NCBI RefSeq assembly: GCF_019039215.1
Contig: NZ_JAHNZZ010000001.1
Location: 2,224,954-2,288,953, forward strand
DNA: 64,000 nt
Source of the DNA: Bacillus sp. FJAT-29790
GTDB taxonomy: Bacteria > Bacillota > Bacilli > Bacillales > Cytobacillaceae
Direction: 5' to 3'
The notes under the pieces are model-generated. The model did not search any database and had not been told where the DNA came from. It was given only the letters and a program-made list of their open reading frames with translations. A program made the position numbers and the translations under genes. Below, one piece after another: positions 50,140-60,499 of the stretch (the first letter of the stretch is position 1; each line of letters opens with the position of its first letter).

Positions 50140-50199
50140 TTAGGTGGTATTCTTCTCCACCCAGAAAAAAGCTTTACGTCCTTGCATTAGAAAAATCAT
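50140..50199 (-). CDS. 19-codon ORF of unknown function
   Basis: MIFLMQGRKAFFWVEKNTT, behind AAAGGTGGGAATTATA. There is no similarity that I recognise. It is listed because it has a good ribosome binding site and lies between two YrzI-type ORFs; expression is unproven. Confidence 0.35.
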   Translation of the reverse strand: MIFLMQGRKAFFWVEKNTT

Positions 50200-50245
50200 T
50201 ATAATTCCCACCTTTCATTGATTATTTTCTCATCATTTTTATTCA

Positions 50246-50386
50246 TTAAAATGGACGATATAGAGTAAATTGACGATCGCGATGTTCTTCTATGATTTTT
50301 TCAACCATTTGATCATGAAGTACTTCTTCAACAGTTAATTTTCTTTTTTTGATCGTAATCGTTAAGAAAAAAATATTTAATGTCAT
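50246..50386 (-). CDS. yrzI: YrzI family small protein
   Basis: This 46-aa protein (MTLNIFFLTITIKKRKLTVE...HRDRQFTLYRPF) has a hydrophobic head, a Lys-Arg cluster and an amphipathic charged tail. It matches the YrzI family of bacilli, whose role is not established. The start follows AAGGAGGTGAGAACATA, an optimal site. It is the best supported member of the small-ORF cluster between sigK and mccB. Confidence 0.88.
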   Translation of the reverse strand: MTLNIFFLTITIKKRKLTVEEVLHDQMVEKIIEEHRDRQFTLYRPF

Positions 50387-50491
50387 TATGTTCTCACCTC
50401 CTTAAAAAAAGCACAGAGTATCTTTTTATTGGTATAATTGAGGGAAATTCCTTTTTTGTAATTTATTCCCTCCAAAAAAAAAGACACAAAA

Positions 50492-50521
50492 AACCGCAAA
50501 GAGACATTGCTCCTGCGGCTT
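50492..50521 (-). terminator. Terminator, second of a tandem pair
   Basis: Minus strand AAGCCGCAGGAGCAATGTCTCTTTGCGGTT with T6-G-TG-T. The sequence resembles the preceding hairpin at 50539-50568. Confidence 0.78.
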
Positions 50522-50538
50522 AAAAAAGGGCACAAAAA

Positions 50539-50568
50539 AGCCACAGGGACACGATTCTCCCTGCGGCT
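50539..50568 (-). terminator. Terminator, first of a tandem pair
   Basis: Minus strand AGCCGCAGGGAG...TCCCTGTGGCT, then TTTTTTGTG. Together with 50492-50521 it looks like a duplicated terminator. Confidence 0.8.
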
Positions 50569-50589
50569 GGATATGCTAAGTTTAAAAAT

Positions 50590-50673
50590 TTAAGCAGTCC
50601 ATTCCCTATAGGTCGAATACGTAAAATATAAAGTTACATGTAATTTTCCGTTTACAATCGCTTTTTTCATCAT
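50590..50673 (-). CDS. 27-codon ORF with its own promoter and tandem terminators
   Basis: MMKKAIVNGKLHVTLYFTYS..., unknown. It follows AAGGAGG and a near-consensus promoter (50712-50740) by about 40 bases, and two terminators lie 20-100 bases behind it. The small transcript of about 215 nt is therefore better supported than the peptide itself; it might also be a small RNA. Confidence 0.5.
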   Translation of the reverse strand: MMKKAIVNGKLHVTLYFTYSTYREWTA

Positions 50674-50711
50674 TTCATTCGACCTCCTTAAAGAATTTAC
50701 TTACAATGGTA

Positions 50712-50740
50712 ATTATATCCACGAAATTTGATTTTGTAAA
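50712..50740 (-). promoter_or_regulatory. Sigma-A promoter of the small transcript upstream of yrzI
   Basis: -35 TTTACA (50735-50740), 17-base spacer, -10 TATAAT (50712-50717). Confidence 0.82.
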
Positions 50741-50791
50741 CCCTTTTTTAACTAAATTTTTCAAAAAGAAAAAATTGGGCAAATCAAACAA

Positions 50792-50814
50792 AAACGTCCT
50801 GCTAGAGGACGTTT
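50792..50814 (-). terminator. Terminator of the yrrT-mccB operon
   Basis: AAACGTCC-TCTAGCA-GGACGTTT then TTGTTTG on the minus strand. Confidence 0.85.
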
Positions 50815-50849
50815 GAATTTTTCATCTGGTAAAAAGGTTTATGTCTTTT

Positions 50850-51986
<1,137 letters not shown>

Positions 51987-52910
51987 TTATATTCCCCCTT
52001 CGTAAATTTTTTTGCTTAAGTATCTTTCACTGCCATCTGGAAAAATGACGACAATATTCGTCCCCGGTATTGCGTTCTTCGCTTCTTCTACTGCCGCATG
52101 CAGAGCCGCTCCTGAGGAACTCCCAACGAGCAGCCCTTCTTTTGAAGCCAATTCCTTTACACGGCCAAAAGCATCTTCATCCAAAACGGTATGAATGGCA
52201 TTAAAATAAGAGGTATCCATATAATCAGGAAGAAACTCCATTCCGATCCCTTCTGTTTTATGAGGACCAGATTCTCCCCCATTTAATATGGAGCCTTCCG
52301 GTTCAACGATGACCGTTTTTATGTCAGAATTTTTTTCTTTTAAAAAGCGCGCGGTTCCCATAAATGTGCCGCCTGTACCTGCTCCAGCAATAAAAATGTC
52401 GATTTTTCCGTCCAACTGTTCCCAAATTTCTGGCCCTAGCGTTTTATAATAGGTTTCAGGATTCGCTGGATTTGCAAATTGCTGTGGGCAATATGAGCCT
52501 GGAATTTCGTCGAGCAATTGCTTTGCCTTGGCAATCGCCCCTTTCATACCCTCACTCGTTGGTGTATGAACAATCTCTGCTCCAAGCGCTTTCATTAGCT
52601 CTTGCTTTTCAATACTGAATTTTTCCGGCATGCAAACCATTACCTTGATCCTTTTATTTAAAGCCGCGAGTGCCAATCCAATCCCCGTATTCCCTGCTGT
52701 CGGTTCAATAACCGTCCCGCCTTCTTTTAACTTTCCGCTTTCTAATGCTTCCTTCAGAAGCTCCTGGCCAAGACGGTCTTTTACACTGCCCCCAGGGTTC
52801 AGGAATTCTAGTTTAGCAAACAAGCGAACACCTGCTGGCAGCTGAAAGTGGCTTAATTCGACGACTGGCGTATTTCCAATGAGCTCATGGATATTTTTAT
52901 ATACTTGCAA
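51987..52910 (-). CDS. mccA: O-acetylserine-dependent cystathionine beta-synthase
   Basis: MccA joins O-acetylserine and homocysteine to cystathionine. The 307-aa PLP enzyme of the cysteine synthase fold has the lysine in NPGGSVKDRLG, the loop EPTAGNTGIGLA and GAGTGGTFMG. It lies in the order yrrT-mtnN-mccA-mccB, which distinguishes it from CysK. It corresponds to yrhA. Confidence 0.94.
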   Translation of the reverse strand: MQVYKNIHELIGNTPVVELSHFQLPAGVRLFAKLEFLNPGGSVKDRLGQELLKEALESGKLKEGGTVIEPTAGNTGIGLALAALNKRIKVMVCMPEKFSIEKQELMKALGAEIVHTPTSEGMKGAIAKAKQLLDEIPGSYCPQQFANPANPETYYKTLGPEIWEQLDGKIDIFIAGAGTGGTFMGTARFLKEKNSDIKTVIVEPEGSILNGGESGPHKTEGIGMEFLPDYMDTSYFNAIHTVLDEDAFGRVKELASKEGLLVGSSSGAALHAAVEEAKNAIPGTNIVVIFPDGSERYLSKKIYEGGI

Positions 52911-52934
52911 AAATCTCCCATCCTTTGCCTGAAC

Positions 52935-53639
52935 TTATTGTTGTTCTTTTAAAGCCGTTACTATTTTCATAACAAGATTTGCTGAATGAAGTGCTGCCTT
53001 TTCAAGAAATTGTTCAAACGAAATACCCGATTCCTTTCCAGCAATATCTGATAACGAGCGGATGACGACAAATGGCGTTCCGAACTGATAAGAAACTTGG
53101 GCAATGGCAGCAGCCTCCATCTCAACTGCTTGCAGGTCTGTGAATTTATCCCGAATAAAATCAACCCTCACTGGGTCGTTCATAAATGAATCACCTGTCG
53201 CAATTAATCCGCGCACAACTTGAATATCCTTGATTTCTTGCGCACAGTTTTCCGCAATTTGTACCAATCTGCTGTCCGCTTCAAAAGCCGCGGGCAGCTG
53301 TGGCACCTGACCATATTCGTAACCAAAGGCAGTTACATCCACATCATGGTGTCTTACCTCAGTTGAAATGACAGCATCCCCAACATTTAATTCTGGATTT
53401 AAACCGCCGGCTGAACCTGTATTGATGACAAAATCAGGTTTAAATCTTTCCAGAAGGATCGTTGTCGACATGGCAGCATTTACTTTTCCAATTCCCGAGC
53501 GCAAAAGCACCACTTCTGCTCCATCCATTTTTCCAGTTGTAAATTCACAGCCGGCAATGATTTCCTGTCCTCGATCTTCAATTTTTTCACGCAGAAGTGT
53601 TACTTCTTCTTCCATTGCTCCGATAATGGCGATTTTCAT
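52935..53639 (-). CDS. mtnN: 5'-methylthioadenosine/S-adenosylhomocysteine nucleosidase
   Basis: MtnN removes adenine from MTA and SAH, feeding S-ribosylhomocysteine to LuxS and clearing inhibitory by-products. The 234-aa protein has [19 protein letters not shown], the specific [12 protein letters not shown] and [11 protein letters not shown], and the catalytic Asp in [10 protein letters not shown]. It lies 15 bases behind yrrT. Confidence 0.96.
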   Translation of the reverse strand: MKIAIIGAMEEEVTLLREKIEDRGQEIIAGCEFTTGKMDGAEVVLLRSGIGKVNAAMSTTILLERFKPDFVINTGSAGGLNPELNVGDAVISTEVRHHDVDVTAFGYEYGQVPQLPAAFEADSRLVQIAENCAQEIKDIQVVRGLIATGDSFMNDPVRVDFIRDKFTDLQAVEMEAAAIAQVSYQFGTPFVVIRSLSDIAGKESGISFEQFLEKAALHSANLVMKIVTALKEQQ

Positions 53640-53654
53640 TTAATTAACCTCTTT

Positions 53655-54293
53655 CTATTTTTTTACTCCTTCCATGATCCATACGAATTCATTCCAGCGT
53701 TCAAATTTCACTTCAAAACCGTTCTGCTCCATTATTCCTCGCAGGAACGGGATGGTTGTATAATACTCACGCTGCAAATCTTCCGCTAGATTTTGGAAGC
53801 CCTTTTCAAGTGCATCTGTTATCGCTTTCTTATGTGCTTCAACAGATTCATACATCGTATCAGCAAACACTATTTTACCACCGATTGCAAGGATGTTTCC
53901 ATAGTTAGCAATGGCTGCAGCTTTTTCTTCATCGGTTAAATGATGGAATGCGTACGTACTGACTATCGTATCAATCGGTCTATGAAGAGGATAGTTAAAA
54001 AAATCGCCATCGATAATATCCGCCTGATCACCAAGCTTATTGATGGCGATTTCCCTCATGGATGAAGAAGGTTCCGCCGCTGTCACTTGCAAGCCGTTTT
54101 TCAAAAGCTTGGCTGTCAAATTCCCTGTACCCGGCCCAAATTCTAATACATGCCCAAAGGAACGGTCAGCTACCTCCTGCAATAATTGTTCATAATGTAA
54201 AAAAACGTCTTTATATTCTAAATCATGTCCTGTCACGCTATTATCGTAAGTTTCAGCCCATTTCTCAAATAACTCAACAAACTCTTTCCCCAT
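53655..54293 (-). CDS. yrrT: SAM-dependent methyltransferase YrrT
   Basis: YrrT is a class I methyltransferase (212 aa) with VLEFGPGTGNLTAKLL and STYAFHHLTDEEK. It heads the methionine-to-cysteine operon and is proposed to turn SAM into SAH there. The ATG at 54293 follows GGGGAGTGAATAAG and gives MGKEFVELFEKWA, as in B. subtilis. An inverted repeat about 70-95 bases upstream may be an operator (54362-54387). Confidence 0.93.
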   Translation of the reverse strand: MGKEFVELFEKWAETYDNSVTGHDLEYKDVFLHYEQLLQEVADRSFGHVLEFGPGTGNLTAKLLKNGLQVTAAEPSSSMREIAINKLGDQADIIDGDFFNYPLHRPIDTIVSTYAFHHLTDEEKAAAIANYGNILAIGGKIVFADTMYESVEAHKKAITDALEKGFQNLAEDLQREYYTTIPFLRGIMEQNGFEVKFERWNEFVWIMEGVKK

Positions 54294-54361
54294 CTTATTC
54301 ACTCCCCAAATTATAAACTTATAATTCATATGAGTATACTATGATTTAAAATAAATCTTGA

Positions 54362-54387
54362 TCCCAATTTACCACAGCTAATTGGAA
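54362..54387. promoter_or_regulatory. Inverted repeat upstream of yrrT, possible repressor site
   Basis: TCCCAATT-N10-AATTGGAA (7/8 matching arms). In B. subtilis the yrrT operon is repressed by CymR in response to cysteine supply; whether this repeat is the CymR site is an inference from position and AT-rich TTGGAA-type arms. Confidence 0.35.
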
Positions 54388-54393
54388 GAATCA

Positions 54394-54588
54394 ATCAAAT
54401 TCGCCTTGGCGTATTTGCGCTCAGATTTTTACCTTAGCTTGCTCGATAAATTCCTTTAAAAAATCTGTGGCATCCGCCGGAGGCTTAACTTTATTCAGCC
54501 AGGGTTTGAACCCCCACTGAAATAGATACCTGTTTGCGTTCATCTCGCCACTTATACCGTTAAGAGACCTCTGCTGAATAAAGTTAAA
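54394..54588 (+). repeat. Dispersed repeat family 2, copy C (full length)
   Basis: 195 bp, matching copy B end to end (ATCAAATTCGCCTTGGCGTA ... CTGCTGAATAAAGTTAA). Its inner TTAACTTTATTCAG and terminal CTGAATAAAGTTAA are inverted repeats about 100 bases apart. It fills most of the yrrT-yrzA gap. Confidence 0.85.
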
Positions 54589-54649
54589 ATATTGCCAGAA
54601 AAGGATGGGGGCACTAGAATAGTAGCAGGTATCATAAGAAGGAGGGGCA

Positions 54650-54862
54650 ATGTCAGTGAATTTCCATTTCGATTTAATCGAAGATAAAATTGAGTTTTTT
54701 GAAGCAAATGATATAAAAACACTTGAAAAGAAGATCAATGTCCAAATTGAACATAACAAAGCGATCCTTCTTGTTGTTCACCATGTCTCACATCAGATGA
54801 GCATTGATGAAGATGGAAGACCGTATTTTAGTGCTGTTGTGCATTTTAAAGCAAAAAAATGA
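54650..54862 (+). CDS. yrzA: YrzA family protein (DUF2536)
   Basis: This 70-aa protein (MSVNFHFDLIEDKIEFFEAN...YFSAVVHFKAKK) matches the small YrzA family of unknown function found beside yrrS in bacilli. The ATG follows AAGGAGGGGCA. A terminator overlaps the stop codon. Confidence 0.85.
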   Translation: MSVNFHFDLIEDKIEFFEANDIKTLEKKINVQIEHNKAILLVVHHVSHQMSIDEDGRPYFSAVVHFKAKK

Positions 54863-54888
54863 GGATGGCTTTTAAGCCATCCTCATTT
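54857..54888 (+). terminator. Terminator of yrzA
   Basis: AAATGAGGATGGC...GCCATCCTCATTT arms of 13 bp with a short T-rich tail. It may serve yrrS on the other strand as well. Confidence 0.85.
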
Positions 54889-54938
54889 ACTTTGTTTTTT
54901 TTGTAGATTGGATTTCTATTCGGAATACCCCACGTACC

Positions 54939-55655
54939 TTATTTCAATTCATTCAACTCTTCTACCTTTGATGGTTTCCAGCCCTGTCCATCCACCCAGT
55001 CAATATAGACGCGGTATTTTTCCTTTTGGTCTTTCGATACAATAGTTCCGACTGAACGGTTTGGACCGTTATTGCCTAAAAACCAAACCGTCATATTGCC
55101 TTGATCAACACCTGTCGCATAGGAAATAGCCTGAAGCATTTCCGCCCAGTCTGCTGAGTCAAGGTCATAGTTGGAAGAATGTTCACCAGTTTGAGTTGTT
55201 CCAATTGGCTTCCAGCTCGGGTTTTCAATCGTTTTTTTCACATTTGAGCTGCTACCACCTGCAGTTACGATTGCTTCACCTTCATTTATTGGAAGTTCGT
55301 CCGGTTTCCCATGATCAATATCTTCAGCTTCGTTAGGCTGTTCCGATTTTTCTTGATTGGCTGGCTGTTTCTCGTCAGTCTTTTGATCTTCTTTACTTTT
55401 AGCTGTTTCGTTATTCTTGTTTGTATCTATATTTTTATTATTTGATTCCTTATCATTCTGTTTTGATTCTATTGGTTTATCTTTTTGTTCCCCAGCTTCT
55501 TCACTGTTCCCCCCTAGAAAGATGGTGGCTGAAACGAAAATGATTAACAAAATGACGACGCCAATTAACATATTTAGGATAAAATTAGTTTTCCTTCTTT
55601 TTTCCCGCATTCCCGATCGGGACGACTGATTAGATGAACTGTATTTGTCTTTCAA
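54939..55655 (-). CDS. yrrS: YrrS family membrane protein (DUF1510)
   Basis: This 238-aa protein has a basic N-terminus (MREKRRKTNF), one membrane segment (about 27-48), a low-complexity Lys/Glu/Asn linker (about 50-125) and a C-terminal domain (KPIGTTQTGEHSSNYD...VDGQGWKPSKVEEL). The TTG at 55655 follows GGGAAGGGG; the frame is open further upstream but lacks a site. In B. subtilis yrrS is followed or accompanied by pbpI, which suggests a cell-wall role. Confidence 0.88.
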   Translation of the reverse strand: MKDKYSSSNQSSRSGMREKRRKTNFILNMLIGVVILLIIFVSATIFLGGNSEEAGEQKDKPIESKQNDKESNNKNIDTNKNNETAKSKEDQKTDEKQPANQEKSEQPNEAEDIDHGKPDELPINEGEAIVTAGGSSSNVKKTIENPSWKPIGTTQTGEHSSNYDLDSADWAEMLQAISYATGVDQGNMTVWFLGNNGPNRSVGTIVSKDQKEKYRVYIDWVDGQGWKPSKVEELNELK

Positions 55656-55822
55656 AGTAATCCCCTTCCCATGAATCTTTCTTCTGTAGCAAAAGTTTAT
55701 GCTACCTAAAATGCTGTTTAACCCACCAATTAACAGCAGGCCACAACGGCAGGTTAAACATGATTGTTTCAATATTTTATCATGACTTGATACAAACTTG
55801 AAGAGATTTAACTTTTCACCAA

Positions 55823-56048
55823 CGCGGTTTTCGCATATATTGTTTTTTTAGCCTTCAAAGTTTGCCCGTTGATTTCCGCTGCGGGCACTTGCTTTCCGCG
55901 GGGAGTGACGGGAGCCTCCTCGGCGTTACCGCCTGCGGGGTCTCCCGTTCCCTCTATTCCCGCAGGAGTCAAGTGCCCTCCGCTCCAATCAACTCAGATA
56001 GTTAAATTAAAATTACGGTAATAAAGCAACAAACTTACGAAAATATCC
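55823..56048 (+). mobile_element. MITE-like element, copy 3 (between yrrS and pbpI)
   Basis: 226 bp with degenerate ends (CGCGGTTTTCGC ... CGAAAATATCC) flanked by TTCACCAA (55815-55822) and TTCGCCAA (56049-56056), a 7/8 direct repeat. The core matches copies 1 and 4. It lies 17 bases behind the pbpI stop codon. Confidence 0.86.
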
Positions 56049-56065
56049 TTCGCCAAAATTAAGCT

Positions 56066-57856
56066 TTATTCCAAAGGTTGAAAGCTTTCTATTTTTGAAT
56101 TGTCATTGAGATGATAAATTCCTTTTACAATCTCTGCAAAAAGCGTATTCACCCCGCCTGTATCCCCGGTCACATCTAAATTTACTGTAACGAGTGCATA
56201 CTGCGGATTTTTAAATGGAAAATAACCAGCAAACCACTTATTATAAAGTTGTTTTCCTGCATCCATTCTGCCGGTTTCCGCTGTACCTGATTTTCCAGCT
56301 ACCTCATAAGGTAGGTCTTGAAACCATCTCCCCGTGCCATGCTCATTGATCACCACTTCACGAAGAAGCTTTTGCAGTTTCATGGCTGTATAAGGAGAAA
56401 TCGTCTCACCCTTTAAGCTTTGCTCTTTGAATTCTAGTAAAGACGTGCGGTTCTTATATTCTATTTTTGATGCGACTCGGACCATTTCCTTTTTTCCTCC
56501 CCTTGCGATCGTCGCCATCATATTAGCGACTGCAAGCGGTGTTGCACGTACTTCATGCTGCCCAATACCAGTAAGGGTAACAAAATTACGATCTTTCTTT
56601 GCATCCTCGGTTAGAAAAATCCTGCCTTTATCCTCTTCCTGCAGCTGCTTGAAAGCTTGAAAATGATAAATATCTCCCTGCCAGCCAACAGGGCCAATCA
56701 ATGATAGTCGTTCTGCATAATCCTCTAAAAGGTTTGGATCTATATCCTTCAATTCCTTCGCTAATGTAGCAAATGTATTATTACAGCTTCTCGCAAAGCT
56801 GTCCGAGAAATTCAGCATCCCGTAATCAAACTGCAAATCTGGCTCTCCGTTAATCTTTTTACTGCAATCGAATTTTCGTGCTGGGTCTGTGAGCTCCTGA
56901 TCAATCGCTGCCGCCGACACGACCGTCTTAAAAACAGATCCCATGATTTGCTGTTTCAGCATCAAATTTTCCATTCCGCCCAATGTTTTATTGTAAGGAT
57001 CCTTTTTATTAATCGAAGGGCGCGTTACCATTGCTAAAACTGCATTAGTTTTGATATCAAGAAGGACGATTCCACCCTTACGAATTGCATATCGATCGGC
57101 AAGCCCCTCGACCATTGATTGTAAATCAGCATCAAGAGTCGTTTTAATATTAACCGGGTAGAATGGGTTAGCAGGGTCAACATATTTGACATGAATGCCA
57201 AAAAGCGGCCCCCCTGTTGCATCGACATGATAAACAAGCTTTGATTTTCCATCTGTTAGAAGAAATTCATCAAAGCTTTGCTCCATACCTGACAAGCCAA
57301 CCATTGTTTTCACAGAAAGGTCTTTATCGGGGTAACGTTTTCTCAGCACGATTTCATTTTCACCTGTAATCCCAATTAATTGCTCCGCAGGATTTTGTTT
57401 TAAATTATATTTTTTTTCAACTGCAAATACACCTGGAATTTGCAGGGCGTTGATTTGCTGCATTTGATCAGCTGTTAATTGTAATGGACTCGGCTCCCCG
57501 TAAGCGAATGGCTCCTTTGCTTTCTCAACCTGATAACGAAGGGAGTATTCAGAGACGCCCGCGATTTCTGATACTTTCTTACTGTCCCATTCCATTTTCT
57601 TCAAAAATGGAAAGAGGATGAGGACGGGAAGATTTTGATGTGTAATTGGGGTTCCATTACTGTATAGAAAATTCCCTCTCCCCGTATCGAGAACCATTTC
57701 CTGTGAACGCTGGCTAACACTTGCCTCAAGCAGATTGATCTGTCTTTTTGTAAAGTGTTCTGTCTCTACTAATTGAAGCTGTGCAAGTCTTCCAAGCAAA
57801 AAGATCAATCCGGCAACACATAGGTAAAGCCCAATAACTGCTCTTTTTCTCCACAT
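56066..57856 (-). CDS. pbpI: Penicillin-binding protein PbpI
   Basis: This is a class B penicillin-binding protein (peptidoglycan transpeptidase, 596 aa). It has an N-terminal anchor (about 5-25), a PBP dimer domain, and the transpeptidase motifs SVFK (active serine), SCN and KSGT. In B. subtilis pbpI is sporulation-associated (sigma-F). The ATG at 57856 lies directly after a hairpin plus T6, and the Shine-Dalgarno GAGGTG is within the hairpin (57864-57888). Confidence 0.93.
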   Translation of the reverse strand: MWRKRAVIGLYLCVAGLIFLLGRLAQLQLVETEHFTKRQINLLEASVSQRSQEMVLDTGRGNFLYSNGTPITHQNLPVLILFPFLKKMEWDSKKVSEIAGVSEYSLRYQVEKAKEPFAYGEPSPLQLTADQMQQINALQIPGVFAVEKKYNLKQNPAEQLIGITGENEIVLRKRYPDKDLSVKTMVGLSGMEQSFDEFLLTDGKSKLVYHVDATGGPLFGIHVKYVDPANPFYPVNIKTTLDADLQSMVEGLADRYAIRKGGIVLLDIKTNAVLAMVTRPSINKKDPYNKTLGGMENLMLKQQIMGSVFKTVVSAAAIDQELTDPARKFDCSKKINGEPDLQFDYGMLNFSDSFARSCNNTFATLAKELKDIDPNLLEDYAERLSLIGPVGWQGDIYHFQAFKQLQEEDKGRIFLTEDAKKDRNFVTLTGIGQHEVRATPLAVANMMATIARGGKKEMVRVASKIEYKNRTSLLEFKEQSLKGETISPYTAMKLQKLLREVVINEHGTGRWFQDLPYEVAGKSGTAETGRMDAGKQLYNKWFAGYFPFKNPQYALVTVNLDVTGDTGGVNTLFAEIVKGIYHLNDNSKIESFQPLE

Positions 57857-57863
57857 AAAAAAC

Positions 57864-57888
57864 ACCTCGTCAAAAGTCTTGACGAGGT
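57864..57888 (-). terminator. Terminator of greA whose 3' arm contains the pbpI Shine-Dalgarno
   Basis: Minus strand ACCTCGTCAA-GACTT-TTGACGAGGT (10 bp) then G-TTTTTT and the pbpI ATG. It lies 24 bases behind the greA stop codon. Confidence 0.82.
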
Positions 57889-57912
57889 TTCTTCTTTTCA
57901 AACTATTTAATC

Positions 57913-58389
57913 TTATTTAATCGTCACAATACGAACGTTCATTTCTCCACCTGGAGTTTGAACACTTACTTCATCGCCGATCTTATGACCCATCAGGCTT
58001 TTCGCAATTGGAGAATCATTGGAGATTTTGCCTTCAAATGGGTCTGCCTCTGCACTTCCTACGATTGTATATGTTTCTTCATCGCCATCTGGAAGCTCAA
58101 CAAAGGTTACAGAGCGACCTAATGAAACGGAGTCACCGCTCATATCAGCTTCTGCAATAATCTTTGCATTACGAATCATATTTTCAATCGTTGTAATTCG
58201 TCCTTCAACGAAGGCTTGCTCTTCTTTCGCAGAGTCATACTCAGAGTTCTCAGAAAGGTCACCAAAGCTGCGAGCAATTTTAATGCGCTCAACCACTTCT
58301 TTACGCTTAACTGATTTTAAAAATTCTAATTCTTGTTCGAGTTTTTCTTTTCCTGCTTGTGTCATAGGGAAAACTTTTTCAATTGCCAA
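57913..58389 (-). CDS. greA: Transcription elongation factor GreA
   Basis: GreA rescues backtracked RNA polymerase by stimulating transcript cleavage. The 158-aa protein has the N-terminal coiled coil with the acidic tip ([17 protein letters not shown]) and the C-terminal FKBP-like domain ([19 protein letters not shown]). The TTG at 58389 lies eight bases behind AAGGAG; a GTG three codons upstream is too close. Confidence 0.96.
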   Translation of the reverse strand: MAIEKVFPMTQAGKEKLEQELEFLKSVKRKEVVERIKIARSFGDLSENSEYDSAKEEQAFVEGRITTIENMIRNAKIIAEADMSGDSVSLGRSVTFVELPDGDEETYTIVGSAEADPFEGKISNDSPIAKSLMGHKIGDEVSVQTPGGEMNVRIVTIK

Positions 58390-58557
58390 AACCTTCACTC
58401 CTTCAATTTTTCACAATTCCTGTAGAATTATGTTCTTTATCTTTTTATGTACTGCTTACTTTTTATAGTAAATGCAGATGAGCGCGACCTTTAGAAAAGG
58501 ACGCGCAATTGGATATGTCCAGAATGGACCTATACTATTATTTTCTATGCTATTGTG

Positions 58558-59193
58558 TCACAAAAAAGACTTTTGTTCAAGAATTGTTTGAATTTTTGTT
58601 ACCATTAAGTCGATTGCCACATGATTATGCCCGCCTTCAGGGATGATGATATCTGCATATCTTTTTGTCGGTTCAATAAACTGATTATGCATGGGACGGA
58701 CGACATTTAAATATTGATCGATAACAGAGTCCATCGTTCGGCCGCGTTCTTTAATATCTCTAAATAAACGACGAATTATGCGCAGATCGGCATCTGTATC
58801 AACAAAAAGTTTAATATCCATCAAATCACGAAGACGTTCATCTTCAAGAACTAGAATTCCTTCTAAAATAATGACATCCTTTGGCTCTACTGCAATCACT
58901 TCGTCTGATCTCGTATGCACCGCATAATCATAAACTGGCTTGTTAACCGGATTATAGCGTAAAAGTTCTTCGATATGCTCAATTAATAAATCATTATCAA
59001 ATGCCAGCGGATGGTCATAATTGGTTTTTAACCGTTCTTCAAATGGTAAATGTGTTTGATCTTTGTAATAATAATCCTGCTCCAGCATTAAAATCGAGTG
59101 GCCTTTAAATTGATCATAAATCGACTTTGTGACACTCGTCTTTCCCGAGCCTGAGCCGCCAGCAACGCCGATAACAACAGGTTTGCGCTCCAT
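58558..59193 (-). CDS. udk: Uridine kinase
   Basis: Udk phosphorylates uridine and cytidine in pyrimidine salvage. The 211-aa protein has the P-loop [20 protein letters not shown] and IILEGILVL. The start follows AAAGGAGATTTAAACACC. It lies 5 bases behind yrrO, and greA follows after about 170 bases that include a GCGCG/CGCGC hairpin (58482-58506). Confidence 0.96.
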   Translation of the reverse strand: MERKPVVIGVAGGSGSGKTSVTKSIYDQFKGHSILMLEQDYYYKDQTHLPFEERLKTNYDHPLAFDNDLLIEHIEELLRYNPVNKPVYDYAVHTRSDEVIAVEPKDVIILEGILVLEDERLRDLMDIKLFVDTDADLRIIRRLFRDIKERGRTMDSVIDQYLNVVRPMHNQFIEPTKRYADIIIPEGGHNHVAIDLMVTKIQTILEQKSFL

Positions 59194-59198
59194 GGTGT

Positions 59199-60467
59199 TT
59201 AAATCTCCTTTCGCATCATGTTGTTAGGATATACCGGTTTATCAAGCTTAAATTGGACGATTTGAAGCGGATGACGGGCTGCATCTAGTTCATTGCCTTT
59301 TTCATCCCAAATCTTTTCAATCACATGAGTAAAATTCTCGATTTCTGGTCCAAAAAACTCGACTTCTTGACCCGGTTTAAAATGGTTACGCTGCTGAAGG
59401 GTAACGATTTGTGTTTCAGGATTATAATCTAAAACTAATCCAACGAAATCAAAATTCGTCTTTTTGCTATGATTTCCAAACATTTGCTCCTTATACCCAG
59501 GAACATCTTCAAAGAAGGCTGAAGCCGTCTCACGATTGGCACATTTGCTCAATTCATCAAGCCATTCCTGTTTAATTTTGAAGTTTTCCGGATCAGCACT
59601 ATAAGCATCAATTACTTTTCGGTAAACACTAACTACCGTTGCAATGTAATGGATTGATTTCATGCGGCCTTCAATTTTCAAGCTATCAATTCCAAGTTCA
59701 ATCATTCGTGGAATCGATTCGATTAAGTTAAGGTCTTTCGGACTCATAGCGAAAGGAGCATCATCTTCATTATAGAAAGGAACTTCCTTATCACCTTCTA
59801 ATTGATAAAGGTCATAATCCCAGCGGCATGATTGGCAGCAGCCGCCACGGTTTGAGTCCCGGGCTGTCATGTGATTGCTCAATGTACAGCGGCCGGAATA
59901 GGCGATACACATCGCTCCATGAATAAAGGTTTCAATTTCGATATCCACCTTTTCCTTCATTTCCCGAATTTCCTCAGCACTTACTTCACGCGCTAATACG
60001 ACACGCTCCAACCCTTCCTCTTTCCAAAACTGAACTGCCTTCCAGTTTGATAACGATTGCTGTGTGCTTAAATGTACTTCAATTTCCGGAGCAATTCGGC
60101 GGCATGTTTCTATAATAAGCGGGTCAGCGACAATAATTCCTGCTACACCCGCTTCTTTTAAACCTTGAAGGTAATCTTCAAGGCCATCAATGTTTTCGTT
60201 ATGAGCAAAGATATTCGTTGTAACGTAAATTCTCGCTCCATATTTTTTGGCGAACTCTACGCCTTCTTTCATTTCTTCAAATGTAAAATTATCGGCATTT
60301 GAACGTAAGCCGTATTCTTGTCCGCCGATAAATACAGCATCAGCACCATAATGAACGGCAATTTTTAGTTTTTCTAAATTTCCAGCTGGTGCGAGTAATT
60401 CGGGCTTTTTAACGATTACCCGCTTGCCATTCACGATTTGGGAAATATTATCTGCTACCGTTGTCAT
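59199..60467 (-). CDS. yrrO: U32 family tRNA hydroxylation protein (YrrO/TrhP2 type)
   Basis: This protein belongs to peptidase family U32 but, in B. subtilis, is needed with YrrN for prephenate-dependent 5-hydroxylation of uridine 34 in tRNA. The 422-aa protein has [19 protein letters not shown] and further cysteines that form the [4Fe-4S] site of the family, and an OB-like C-terminus ([14 protein letters not shown]). It follows yrrN. Confidence 0.92.
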   Translation of the reverse strand: MTTVADNISQIVNGKRVIVKKPELLAPAGNLEKLKIAVHYGADAVFIGGQEYGLRSNADNFTFEEMKEGVEFAKKYGARIYVTTNIFAHNENIDGLEDYLQGLKEAGVAGIIVADPLIIETCRRIAPEIEVHLSTQQSLSNWKAVQFWKEEGLERVVLAREVSAEEIREMKEKVDIEIETFIHGAMCIAYSGRCTLSNHMTARDSNRGGCCQSCRWDYDLYQLEGDKEVPFYNEDDAPFAMSPKDLNLIESIPRMIELGIDSLKIEGRMKSIHYIATVVSVYRKVIDAYSADPENFKIKQEWLDELSKCANRETASAFFEDVPGYKEQMFGNHSKKTNFDFVGLVLDYNPETQIVTLQQRNHFKPGQEVEFFGPEIENFTHVIEKIWDEKGNELDAARHPLQIVQFKLDKPVYPNNMMRKEI

Positions 60468-60499
60468 AATCGGGCCTCCATTCTAGAGGTGTGAGGTGT

